64,000 bases of DNA, from positions 11,153,841-11,217,840 of the forward strand of contig JANVCC010000030.1 of the NCBI GenBank assembly GCA_025345505.1, read 5' to 3'. A program made the translations under genes and the position numbers. This document shows, piece by piece, positions 52,216 through 62,876 of the stretch (positions within the stretch are counted from its first letter, which is position 1; each line of letters opens with the position of its first letter). The stretch comes from Todiramphus chloris collaris (taxonomy: Eukaryota; Chordata; Aves; Coraciiformes; Alcedinidae). The notes under the pieces were generated by a model that saw only the letters and a program-made list of their open reading frames with translations, was not told where the DNA came from and did not search any database.

Positions 52216-53508
52216 CTCAGCTTATCAACTTCAGTGGAACTTCCACCTCCTTTCTTAACATTTTGTTGCAAAGAAAGGTATGGTCATGCATTACATGCAA
52301 GCAAACATGGAGATAATTAATCTGTATTATGAAGTTGCCAACTATTTAATTCTTCATGAGTTAATTAAAACAGTTTCTGGTTTTTGGTTTTTTTTTTTTT
52401 AATTTTAGTGTAGTTTAAATAGGGACAAATTTTAAAGAAGTTGAGAGGCTGATAATTAGTCTGTGACAATGGTTACATGCCTGGTTCATTGTAAGCAATT
52501 AAGAAAACTTCTGATATGTGTTAATTGCTCTTCAGCCAGTATTTATTACACATGCTGTAGCAAGAGAATACTAGAGGAACTGACCATGAGCTAGAAATAA
52601 GGCAGTTTACTAAGAACAGAAGAATGCCAACTGGTTTAGATCTTCAAAATACTTTACAGACTTCTTTGAACACCTTTGGAAAGTTCATATATGGAAAGTT
52701 CCCATATGTGACATGACAATTTAGAAAGATGGGGATTGCTGGAGAAAGAACTTTACAATGAAAACATGAATGCTATTGTACTATGGATGAGAGGCTTACT
52801 AATTGAGAGTAGTGGCATGTTTTGCATTAAACATCTCCTTGCAGTGCTTGCAAACTTGTGATCAAACATTCTTACTGTATTTTGCTATATGCTAGAAATA
52901 TAATTTTGGGTTGTAAGTAATTATCTACTCTGTTGACTGGAAAGTTATGATTGCTGACTGTAAGTTGCAAAACTCACAAACCAGGATGGCTCTCCCCTGC
53001 TATAAAGCAGTAGATAGTATCAGTTGATGGAGTGTTAGAAGCTGGAAAACTCATTAAAAAACCCCACAAAAACCTGTCTGCTTGGCATACCTTCTGCAGA
53101 GTCCTTCATCTATCATTGGAATTTCCTCTGTAGGCAGTATTTCTAGATATGTTGCAAGCTGTACAGGTGGGTGTATATATATTGTCTGTGTCATGATCAC
53201 CACTACGTTGCCCAACTGGTGTTCCTGTCAAATAAGCAAACCTTTATTCATGATAGCCTGGGTTTTTCATATGTGGGTAAAAAAATGGCAATGCAGATGT
53301 TTCTTCCAGTAACATTTTCCGTCTCTCCTGAAACCTTCAAACACTTGTCACTAATCTGCAGGCACAAAGTGCTGCTCTAAGTGCACAAGCAGTAATCCTT
53401 ACAAAGGCTCAGCAGTGCCACTGCCTGCAGTTTGACAGAAATTGTCAGAAGTCAGAGGGGGTTCTCAGTTGACATTTCTTAACTGTTATTTCTGTTGTTT
53501 TCGAACAG

Positions 53509-53654
53509 GGTTGTTTCAGAACCTGGGTACTTTCCACAGTCTGTCTTTGCATATTTATGACATGAAGCCAACTATTCTTTGTCTACGCATTTCCAGAATT
53601 CTAAGAAGTGCAAAGGTCCAGGACACCCTAAGCAGGTGCTCAGCCTACCTCCAG
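53509..53654 (+). other. Exon-like segment with open frame (146 nt)
   Basis: A possible branch-point sequence (TTAACTG) and pyrimidine-rich tract lead to GAACAG at 53508. The 146 bases end in CTCCAG|GTGAGT, a consensus donor. One frame is open across the whole segment (48 codons, containing LFQNLGTFHSLSLHIYDMK and SAKVQDTLSRCSAYLQ), and the donor falls in phase 0. No family was recognised. It is a candidate internal exon of an unannotated plus-strand transcript, possibly non-coding, with chance as the main alternative. Confidence 0.25.
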
Positions 53655-56589
53655 GTGAGTCTACATGTCACTAAAACACTAAAACATTCTCTCTCACAGA
53701 CCATGCCAAAGTTGGATGTAATGATTAACAAGGGCAGTGCCTGAGTGGGCATGGCTTGGGTTGTTCCACCACTCTGAGTTTGGTGTTGTTTCACACCTTC
53801 TACATCATATTTGGTGATTATGCCTGCAGACATCATGTTTTCCTCAAACTATAGCTACTAACTGACCAGAAATTATTTTGTGCTGAACTTTCCTTCGTTA
53901 CTCTTGAGCTAAAATAGTATCTTGGATATCATGTCATGTTTGAACAATCTCTTTGCTGCTTTGTAAATTAACAGGAATTCTGGGCAGCAGGACTGCTTTT
54001 GGCAGAATTTGCCAAAATGTGACAACGCAGCTGGAAGTATAGCTCTTCATGTTAATTCTCATTAGTACTATTAATTTCATCTTTCCTTGCCCAAAGAACA
54101 TATTTAGTTGAACATTTCACTCCCATTTTCAATAGGCTAAAATTTACCTCAATCTGACCGAACTTTGCAGAAAATTACTTTGACAAGAATGATCTTGGAG
54201 GATTTAATCTTTTTGTCAGTGATAAAATGTAGCTCTTGACATAAAATCCTTTCCTCCGTGCGATTTTCTTGTAAGCTTTACCACTGATACTGGATACTTG
54301 GAAAGGTTTGAAAAGCAGCTTGACCTTGTTGCATCCAAGCTGTGTTTACTGGAGTTTGATGAAAATCTCCTTAGTGTTTCACATACCCACTTTGAAACTC
54401 TATCATGCCTATCAGGTTTGGGGTTCTTCAGAGGCCCTACCACCGTGAATTTGACCCTGGGTTCAAGACCAGCTTGGTGTAAATTCATAAACTTTGTATT
54501 TATGAGGAGTTACAGACTGCATGATGGATTTTGGGAGCAGCCTTTTAGCATGCACTGACCTGAATTTTTCGAAAATTTATATCAAACTCATTCAGACATG
54601 TCTGGTTTCAAAGTATCTGAAATGCTCCTCTCTGAGTAGGGCGATGTGTTGACTTGTATCACTTTCTCCTGCAGAATCAGGACACTTCCTGCCCACTGTC
54701 TTTGTTTATTTAGCATATGGGATGAAGCACTATACATCCACACAGTTCCTAAGGTGATGGAACAGAGGATTAATGACATAATAGGGTATGGAGCATGCCC
54801 CCTCCTCAGGCCTGGGACCTCATAAGCTGTATATATACCCCTGGGTTTGTTCATACTGTTCCATTTAGCAGTATCCCTGCCTGAACTGTGGTGGCTGCTA
54901 TATTCTTTTGTCAAAAATATTTCCTATTGGGTAACTTAAGTAAAACAAGCAAAAAGAAAAGAAAAGAAATAAAAAGATCCACCACTGAAAACAGGCAGAG
55001 ATATTTTTAAAAGCACAGTGAATATCCAAGCAGAGTCCCCTGAGAGAACGGGATGGCAAAGGCTTGTGTGTGCCCCAAGTAAGGTGGAACAGCTCACAAT
55101 ATGCTGTAGCCTTGCTTTGCTTTTGAGTACCTTACTATAACCTGAAAAATAGGAAAGAAAATTACAGGTTCATGCTCTCATACTCTGGCAAAGCTGAAGA
55201 TGGAATTATTTGGAGTGTTTTAGTCTTTTGATTAAGATAACTTCAGAATCTGTTGGGCCCAGTTAAAGGAAGGATCACTTTATGAAGTTAACCCTCATGT
55301 TCAGGGGCAACTAATCCACATTCTGCATGTTAATATGATAGAAATTACTGATTTTTCTAAAATGCAATTGATTTCTACTCATAGAAGAAAATATCTGCAA
55401 GAAAAGTCCATAATTAGAGGTTGTTCAGCTTTCACCATGATTTTTTTGCTGGTATGTTAAGTCCAGAAGCCAAAACAAATTTCAAATATTTATTCATAAT
55501 GTCTTACTTCTTGTGCATTGTGTGCGTGTCTGTATATTAGACTGGAGAAATGCTTAACTAAGCAGACTTTGTGCTTCAGACCACTTTTTTTTTGTTGCTA
55601 GGTCTTTGTATTTGCTAAGCAACACAAATTATCTCTTCCTCAAAATACCATTCCCTCAAATAAAACCGACATTATTTGCAACTGTGCAACACAGTTTGGG
55701 ACTTTGCACTTGCAGTGTGATTCATCCAGGAAAGGCTCCCCTTCTGCACTGGACCTTTGCAGGTGCATTAACTTTTCCATGTCAATCTGTCTCTAATCAG
55801 ACTTAACGTATAGAAATTTCCATCTAGCATTCATGGTTTGGTTTTTTTTTTCCCACCATGGTAACCAGAAATCTAAGTATACACCTGGTCTTATACAGAT
55901 CAGGAAGACTTTAAATCAAAATCCTGACAACAGTTCAGTACATAGTAAGTGTTATGCCTCCTTTATCTTTTGTTCTATTAAAACAGGGGGACATGAAATT
56001 AAAATAAAATATAAATTTGCCCTTCTAGTGTCATCCCCAAGTCTGCCATACCAGCAATATCCCTCCTGGCTTTGAACTGAGCTTCTGAGACCAGTGTCTT
56101 TGATCTGATCCTTGCCCTCTCGGTCATGCTGCTTCCTAGAGGAGTTTGTGTCACTGATCTGCTGACAGCCAGATTGCTATTTTTTCTTCAACGTTGTACT
56201 GAGGGTGCTAGTGACATTATGCCATTTGCAGTGGATTTTCTTTTCTTTCCCCTCCCCCACCTTTTAAAATTAATTATTAAATGTGATGCCAGGGACAAAT
56301 TATTCTTAGGGACTGAAGAACTGTGATCTTTCTAATAGACTTGGATTAATCCCAGCTGGTTTTAAGAACCTTTCTCCATTAGCTAGAAGAGGTGATTAGC
56401 ATGAAGAGCCTCCTGAGTGAAGTGTCTTTTTAGCATTTAAAGTTAGCACTGGTAAACTGAACCACCGAGTCCTGCACGAGGCCAGCTTTAATGGCTCAAT
56501 TACAATCTCAGTGCATTATGTTTTCCCGAGACAACTGCCCATTTTCCCCATTGTTCCATTCCAGCCATTCCGACAGCCAAAGCCAGAAG
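53655..56589. other. Intergenic approach to the TTC14 CpG island
   Basis: AT-rich DNA up to the sharp rise in CpG near 56,590. Frames of at most 108 codons have no homology. No divergent gene was found on the minus strand next to the island. Confidence 0.65.
54951..54976 (+). repeat. Short (AAAAG)n purine tract
   Basis: Imperfect repeats of AAAAG, composed only of A and G apart from one T (AAAAAGAAAAGAAAAGAAAT, then AAAAAG). Confidence 0.8.
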
Positions 56590-57376
56590 GTCTCTCACTG
56601 GCACACCGGTGCGTTCGGAGGGGGCCCTGCCGCAGGCCTGCCCGAGGGACGCTGCCCGCTCCCTCCTGGGGCGAGCCCCGGCCTCGCACGGCAGCGGGGG
56701 TGGAGGGGCTCCTTCCTTTACTCTCTTTGTCCTAATTTAGTGCAAACGTTTAACAGCTGACGGAGCGCCAAGGGAGAACTTCCTGCGCGCTCTAGTCTCC
56801 GCAGGTGAGAAAAATCTCCTCCTGGAACAAAAGACGCTTCAGTCAGCGTAGAGAAAAAAGCCTTTCTCGGGACGCGCCCTGGGGCTGCTCTGGGGAGGCG
56901 GCGCTGCCCCTTCCCTCCTCCAGCTGCCGCCGGCACCGCCCGCGGAGGAGGGGTCGCGCCGCGCGCCCTCGGCTGCCGCGCGGGAGCCGGTGGAGGCGCA
57001 GCGCCCTCTGCCGACAGGGCCGCCCGCTCCCGGCCGCTGCTGCCTCGGTGCTGCCGAGCCGGCGGGAGCGGACAGAGCCGCCGGGCACCGGTGTGGCCTT
57101 TACCCTGCCGGGTTCCTTTGCTGTCACTCTGGCAGCACTTGCTCCAGAGGGGCTGGGACGGGCCCCGCAGGCAGAGCAGGAGCCCCCGCCGCCCCTCGGT
57201 TCGGAGCGAACCCCACGGTCCTCCCGCTCCTCAGGGGGCGCTGCGGCCGAAGGCCCCGCCCCCTCGCTCTGGGCCCCGCCCCTCGGGCGCGGCGCGTGCG
57301 CGCTGTCCGGTACCGTCGCGACGGGCCGTACGGGGCTGGGGCCGGTGCCGGCGCCGGTTCCTGTTCCGGCGGCGGG
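56590..57376 (+). promoter_or_regulatory. TTC14: CpG-island promoter and 5' UTR of TTC14
   Basis: Base composition changes abruptly near 56,590 from AT-rich, CpG-poor DNA to very GC- and CpG-rich DNA. This continues through exon 1, intron 1 and exon 2 to about 57,830. Two Sp1-type GC boxes lie close together (CCCCGCCCCC at 57254-57263, CCCCGCCCC at 57274-57282). A near-consensus NRF1 palindrome, GCGCGTGCGCGC, is at 57292-57303 and matches 11 of 12 positions on the minus strand. No TATA box is evident within 150 bases of the ATG, as expected for a housekeeping CpG-island promoter. The transcription start is not determined but is probably between about 57,290 and 57,360. Long open frames on both strands here (up to 254 codons) result from the GC-rich composition and are not called as genes. 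Confidence 0.8.
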
Positions 57377-60300
57377 ATGGACCGGGAGCTGCTGCGTCAG
57401 GCGCTGAGCTACCACGGCCCCGCGCTGCTCTCGCTGCTCCGCGCCGAGCAGCACGACAACCCCGACTTCCGCGGGTTGCTGCCGCCGCCGGGGACTACCC
57501 TCGAGCAGCCCCGCGGGGCCCCGCAGCCGCCGGCCGCCGGGTGAGGGCCGCGGCGGGGCGGGGCGAGCCAGCGAGCGAGCCGGGAGGGGCCGTGGGGTGT
57601 TTCTCACCCGGTTCTCCTTCTAGGAAAGAGGGGGCGAGCCTCGACACCGAGATAAAGCGCTTCATTGCCAAGAAGGCCGATCTGCTTTTTGCCCACTCCT
57701 GGAAGCCCAACGGGCCGATCTCCGACACCATCGAAGAGAATGAAGGTCAGTCAGCTCCGGGCCAGCCGCGCCTCCCTGGGAAGGTGTCACTGCCACGCCG
57801 CAGGGTCTCGTAACAGCTGCCTAACCCTGTCATCAGCTGTTCCATTAAGAACAGGGAAAACTTTTGCAGTTGCTTTCTATAGGCTGCGCACAAACTTTCT
57901 CTTAGTACAAACAAACCAGATTTTAACGTGTTTTGGTATTGTGAAGTGTTTTGGCGTTTCAGGCTGTAGCTTTGTCGGTTTGTAACTGGGAATGTCTCAT
58001 CCGTTGCAGAGTGTTACGCTGTTATGCCTCCCCTGGAACGGTTCATGGACGTTCCCAGGGAAGAGAGACGAGAATTACTTTTCCGAGACGTCGAACGTGG
58101 TGATATCGTGATTGGGAGGATCACTTCCATTCGTGAATTTGGCTTTTTTATGGTGTTGATTTGCCTGGGAAGCGGTGTCATACGGGAGATTTCAGATCTG
58201 GAAATCACTGTAAGATATAGCCTTGATCAATAATTTATTCTCAATAAATACTAACTTTTTAATGTATTAGTTCCCTCTTCTATCTTTTAATGTACTGCTA
58301 TGTGTAAAGGTGGAACTGGACTTTGGGGTGCTGGGTGGTATCTGAATTTGTGGAAAGCTAAAGCTTTGCTGAGTTAAGAGTTTCTTCTTACTGTGATTCA
58401 TACTCAGTATTTATTACTTTTGAGATTAACAGTTCATTTATAAGTGCATATTTTATTTTAACTCATCTAGGCTTTTAACTGTCACATCTCTGATGTGCAT
58501 TAAGGTAAACTAGTATTCTGGCTTAATCATGGTGAGAAAAAAACCCATATTTTGGCTTTATTTATGATATTCATATTTTTTTCTATTGTAGGCTCTTTGT
58601 CCTTTGAGAGATGTTCCTCCTCAAAGCAATCATGGAGATCCTTTATCTTATTATCAAACTGGAGACCTTATTCGAGGCAAGTAGCTGCAAAAGTTGTAAG
58701 GAATCTGTTTGGTTCAGTTTTGAGACATTTCTGTAAGTTTATCTTAACTTTTATTATTTCTGTAGCTGCAATCAAGGACATTGATCGTTACCATGAGAAG
58801 CTCACGGTGTCACTTTACAGCTCAGCTCTTCCACCCAATCTTTCCAGTACAAAACTAGGCGTAATTACTTCTGATGACTTCCCATTGCATTATAAGTAAG
58901 AACATGTTTTTCAGCTGTACTTACTAGGTGTATTTGGTGTGCCTGAAGAGATCTCGGACAGACTGCTTTTAAACTTGTTGACAGAGTTTCTTGTTTAATT
59001 GGATGATTACATACTTTCTGTTGTTCATCTCTTTTTAACATATTCGTTTCTGGGTATGTCAGGTGTGGTTGATCTTTTAGTATCTTTCCCAAAATGTAAG
59101 GAAAGCAAAAAGCAGAGAGATGTATCCATCACTGTGGTGCTGTGTTAACAAAAAAAAAACCCTAAATGAACATCAACCAAACTAAACAAAACCTAAACAA
59201 AACCAAAAACCCCAAGAAACAAAAACCTGGGGAGACTGGAATATGAAATTCTTAAAATTTTTAAATTCCCATGGAAGACAGAAGGACACAACTGTCTCTG
59301 CAGTTTTTCTCATGTTTTTGTAAGTCCTGGAGATACCTAGATGGGTGCAAAAATAGGTTTCAAGAACTTACTTAGGCTAAAGAGTTATAAATGTTCAATA
59401 GGAAAATATATGCCTATGTAAGAGAACTGTGTGTGACCAGTAATAAATACCAATACAAGCATTTTTGTTCTTAAGTATCATAAAATTGAGTATAGTGCCT
59501 GTGAGGTTGTGTTTGTGTATGTTGCTGCTTTCTTTAAGGCGAAGCATGGAAGTTGCCAACACAGCAGAGACATTTGAAGAGGTTTTGCATCGTTCCCCAG
59601 GATTTGCTAATCCATCATTAGTTGAATATTTAGCAGAAAAACTGGGACTAAGTGAATCGAATCCACCGTCTTTGCTGAGAAGTCTTCAAATGTAAGTGAT
59701 TTTTACATTGTTCCTATCCTGTAGCTTTGTGGAGATTATTCTAATCCATTGAAATAGACTTGTGAGTGGAAGTCCTAGACCACTTACACTTAAACCCTTT
59801 TCGCTTTGATTTGCATGACTGCAGCTTATGTGTCCTTAAATATTGAGAAGGAAACTCCTTTAGAGTAAGAAATTTACATTTGAAATTCTGTTGCTCCCAG
59901 TAAGCAAAACACATTGTACAAAATGTTTGAAACCAAATACTTGAGGAATTTATTGCTTATATCTTGTTGACATCTTCGTCTCGAAATGCAGGACATCTGA
60001 GTTGTAATGTTTTCTGACAGGTATTTATTCACGATACTTATCTTAGTAATAGAGATGGCCTCTTTATTAAAACAGGCTCAGACATACACAGTGACTGTTG
60101 TTGTGATCCTGGTATATATATTAGGCCCCAAAGCAGGTGTGAACTATCGTATATTTTTGTTAAATGTACTGCAGCTCTACTAGTTCAGTTCAGCACTTTT
60201 AGAACGGGTTGGGTTTCAAAAATATGAAAAAACATTCCTGTCTGAGGGAGAGCAGTAAGGTGCAGTAAGGCGTTGTATAAATCATATTTCAGCTTATTTC

Positions 60301-62830
60301 AATGACATTACATATTGTAAGTTTAGTTTTGTAGACTCAGAAGGCAAACTTGATGTCTTTTTTTTTTTCCCTTAAAGTAAAAATTTCAATGAAGAAGATT
60401 TTGCCCCTGCATTGAGGAAAAAGCAGTCTGCGTCCTGGGCCTTGAAATGGTATGTAATGGTTTTTCTTACCAGAGCTTATTATTAGGTTATGTTAGGCTA
60501 CAGGTTATATTTCTTAAAAGAAAATACACATTGAACCAGTTTTCCACTGCGTGTATAGTGATGTAACCAAGGTGATCTTCTTGTAAATTACTCTAACTGC
60601 CAAGTGGGTACATGACAGATAAAGCCTGGAGATTCAGTTCTAAAATATATGTCATATTTAAGGGAGAACTTAGAATATTTAATAATATGCTGGCCCATTG
60701 ATGGCACAAGAGCAAGATTTGTGATAATACCAATTACACAATTTTCTATTTTATAATTGGATGTTGAATGACGTAACTGTGATTGTCACACCATTTAAGC
60801 CTCAGACTGTAGATTGAAGTGCACTCGCTCTCTTTGAAAAGTTAAACGTATTTCCTTGGCTGCATTTGAAACAGCAGCTCTGTATACATGCTGTTGCTTT
60901 TGTGCTACGCACTATATTTGGGCATGCTACAGAGTGGAGGAGGCAGAAGTAAGAAAGACTTTTCTCCTAAAAAAGTAATTTTTTTGTGGAAAAACTCCTG
61001 AATCTACTAGCTAAAAAAAAACCCAAACAAAACCCAAACATTTGAGAGAAGCCTCTGAATTTCTGGTTTCTATGCCAACAAAGCAGTGTTTTTCTTAAAG
61101 CAATAGTGTAACTTTGATTAATTACAGAAAAAGTTGCTTATAATGTTACATACAAATTTTTTTTTTTAAAGTCTGTAATGAAAAGTCCTGAAATTCCTCT
61201 TGTAGCAGTTCTCTTTCAATAAGTCAATCTTATGGCAAAAGTAGAAGAAAGATTCAGATAATATGAAATATAAAACCTCAAAATACTTGAATTTGGGGTT
61301 AACTCGTTGATTGTGTAGTGTCTGTTCATCTTTCCTTATGTTATTAGTCTAATTGTGATTTTTAGCTTTGGATATAATTAAGCCTGTTTTAGTTTAATGG
61401 TGGTAGCTCACGTATAGAACTTTGTGCAGAAGAGTGCTTAAATATTTATTCCATAAATGAAAAACAGTGTAATGTAGTAGTACTGTCTGCAGAACTGCTC
61501 TTCAGTGTCTTAAGATTTTGGATGAAAGACAATATATTATTGTGTAATTATGTCAATATATCATTATTTTGAAATGCTAGTGTTAAGTACGTGATAACAA
61601 CATCAGGTTTTATTATCTATCATTTGTTTGGAACCATAGTTTATGAGTAATTAACAGTGTAAGATCTGCATGGGCTAACCATACATAATACTTGCCAAAT
61701 ATTTTTCTCTAGTGTGAAGGCTGGGGTTGATTATTTTAAAGTTGGGCGCCACGTGGAAGCCATGAATGAGTACAACAAGGCTTTGGAAATTGATCCAGAA
61801 AATGTTGAAGCTTTGGTAGCACGTGGAGCTCTGTAAGTCTGCTTGTTCCATTAGGTTTTCTACTTTGTGAAAGAGAAATTTCCCTAAAATCCATGTGACT
61901 TTTTTTCTGTTGTTCCTAGGTATGCAACAAAAGGAAGTCTGAACAAAGCCATAGGTGATTTTGAAATTGCTTTAGAGAACTGTCCTACCCATAGAAATGC
62001 AAGAAAATACCTCTGTCAGACGCTTGTGGAAAGAGGCGGGCAGTAAGTGTCAGCAGTTGTGTTTTAATTTGGTTGTTAACCATTTTTCTCATAGTATTTT
62101 GCTAATACCAGGCTAGTTAGGACACAGATTGGGATCTTTCCTTCCTGGCTATGTATTTAAAATAGCTTGTGCATTTGGTTTTTATACTTTCTCCTCTATC
62201 CCAGTTAAAATCCTGGCAAAATATTTGAGACTTAATCCTTGATACCCTTTCACTGGTAGGATACCAGACTTGCATAAAGTCTTGTGAAATGTTTGAATGT
62301 TTTCCATTACGTTGTTTTTGTTTTGTTTTTAAACAAAGTGTTTGTAACAAAATGATGTTTTGATACTCTACTGAATTACTGATTAACCACTGTAACACAC
62401 AATATTTCTTTTGAGTGTTCAGGGAATAGATTTCTTTTAAGCCCCATGATAAGAAGAGAGAGACAGTATTTTTGAAACTGGAATTGAAATTTCAAAAAAT
62501 AGCATTAGTAATGATGATTAGGAGTTGAAATATAGGAATTCAGAAATACAATCTTTTTTCTTTATTGAGGTGGGCTAAGATGACAGATAGGGCCTTGGAA
62601 GGATGCAATGGTAGTGTTAGAGTGCAAATAAGAAAAGTAGTACTAAAAATAAGAAAGAAGACTTGTCAACATCTGTGGCTCGATTGTATACGAATTATCA
62701 CTTGACTTTTAGGCTGGAAGAGGAGGACAAACTGCTAAATGCTGAGAATTACTATAAAAAAGCCTTAAGTTTGGATGAGACTTTTCAGGAAGCGGAAGAG
62801 GCTCTAACAAAACTCCGTAAGCATATGCAG
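57377..62830 (+). CDS. TTC14: TTC14, tetratricopeptide repeat protein 14 (5' ten coding exons; 3' end outside window)
   Basis: Coding exons: 57377-57540, 57624-57745, 58010-58209, 58592-58676, 58766-58895, 59539-59691, 60378-60449, 61713-61832, 61920-62042 and 62713-62830. They join in frame to 1287 bases (429 codons) with no stop. All introns are GT-AG except intron 4, which is GC-AG. The start has a strong Kozak context (G at -3, G at +4) and opens MDRELLRQ, close to mammalian TTC14. The acidic/aromatic stretch [11 protein letters not shown] (residues 97-107) leads into an S1-type OB-fold at about 125-208 (RGDIVIGRI...EFGFF...DIDRYHEKL). A conserved linker follows ([22 protein letters not shown]), then TPR repeats at about 309-342, 343-376 and 384-424 ([27 protein letters not shown]). 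The human protein is about 770 residues, so the basic K/S/R-rich tail is missing only because the window ends. S1 plus TPR suggests an RNA-binding adaptor, probably nuclear; its exact role is not established here. Identity is near certain; exon edges are supported by phase. Confidence 0.96.
58677..58765 (+). other. TTC14: TTC14 intron 4, GC-AG type
   Basis: This 89-base intron begins GCAAGT after ...CGAG and ends TTTCTGTAG. The junction AG|GCAAGT is the strong consensus for GC donors recognised by the U2 spliceosome. Joining across it gives [16 protein letters not shown], which aligns with the conserved S1 strand of TTC14. The nearby GT at 58681 would break the frame, so the GC donor is the only one consistent with the protein. 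Confidence 0.9.
59150..59227 (+). repeat. A/C-rich low-complexity tract in TTC14 intron 5
   Basis: A run of ten A residues is followed by repeated AAAC/CTAAACAAAAC-type units with few other bases. It lies within intron 5 and does not touch the splice sites. Confidence 0.8.
61013..61040 (+). repeat. A/C-rich low-complexity tract in TTC14 intron 7
   Basis: A eight-base A run continues as A-CCC-AAAC-AAAA-CCC-AAAC. It is the same composition type as the tracts at 40080 and 59150. Confidence 0.75.
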
Positions 62831-62876
62831 GTGATTCTTTACTTTCTCTTCATATAGTGATCTCAATGACAATAAA
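62831..62876 (+). terminator. TTC14: Candidate intronic polyadenylation site after TTC14 exon 10
   Basis: If the exon 10 donor (CAG|GTGATT, a modest match to consensus) is not used, the frame continues for eight codons (VILYFLFI) to a TAG at 62855-62857. A canonical AATAAA follows at 62871-62876, 13 bases after that stop, and a T/G-rich stretch (ATGGTTTGTCTTA) lies about 60 bases further on. This layout would support a short mRNA encoding S1 and TPR domains without the basic C-terminal tail. The motifs are seen directly; their use is inferred. Confidence 0.35.

Larger units (their letters stand above)
48091..53508. other. Intergenic, no gene seen
   Basis: Apart from the LTR-like segment, the polypyrimidine tract and the AT-rich block near 52085, this is unique DNA. 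T runs of 12-13 lie at 50671-50682 and 52388-52400. Frames stay below 92 codons and are unrecognised. Confidence 0.65.

Noticed and set aside
54460-54470. GGTTCAAGACC matches the RNA polymerase III B box
   Set aside because: No A box at the right distance and no tRNA fold or SINE body around it; an 11-base match occurs by chance.
56843-57607. 254-codon minus-strand open frame across the TTC14 promoter, and other long frames of 200 and 240 codons there
   Set aside because: All lie in the CpG island where stop codons are scarce. Composition is Arg/Ala/Pro/Gly only, with no domain, and the real gene reads through on the plus strand.
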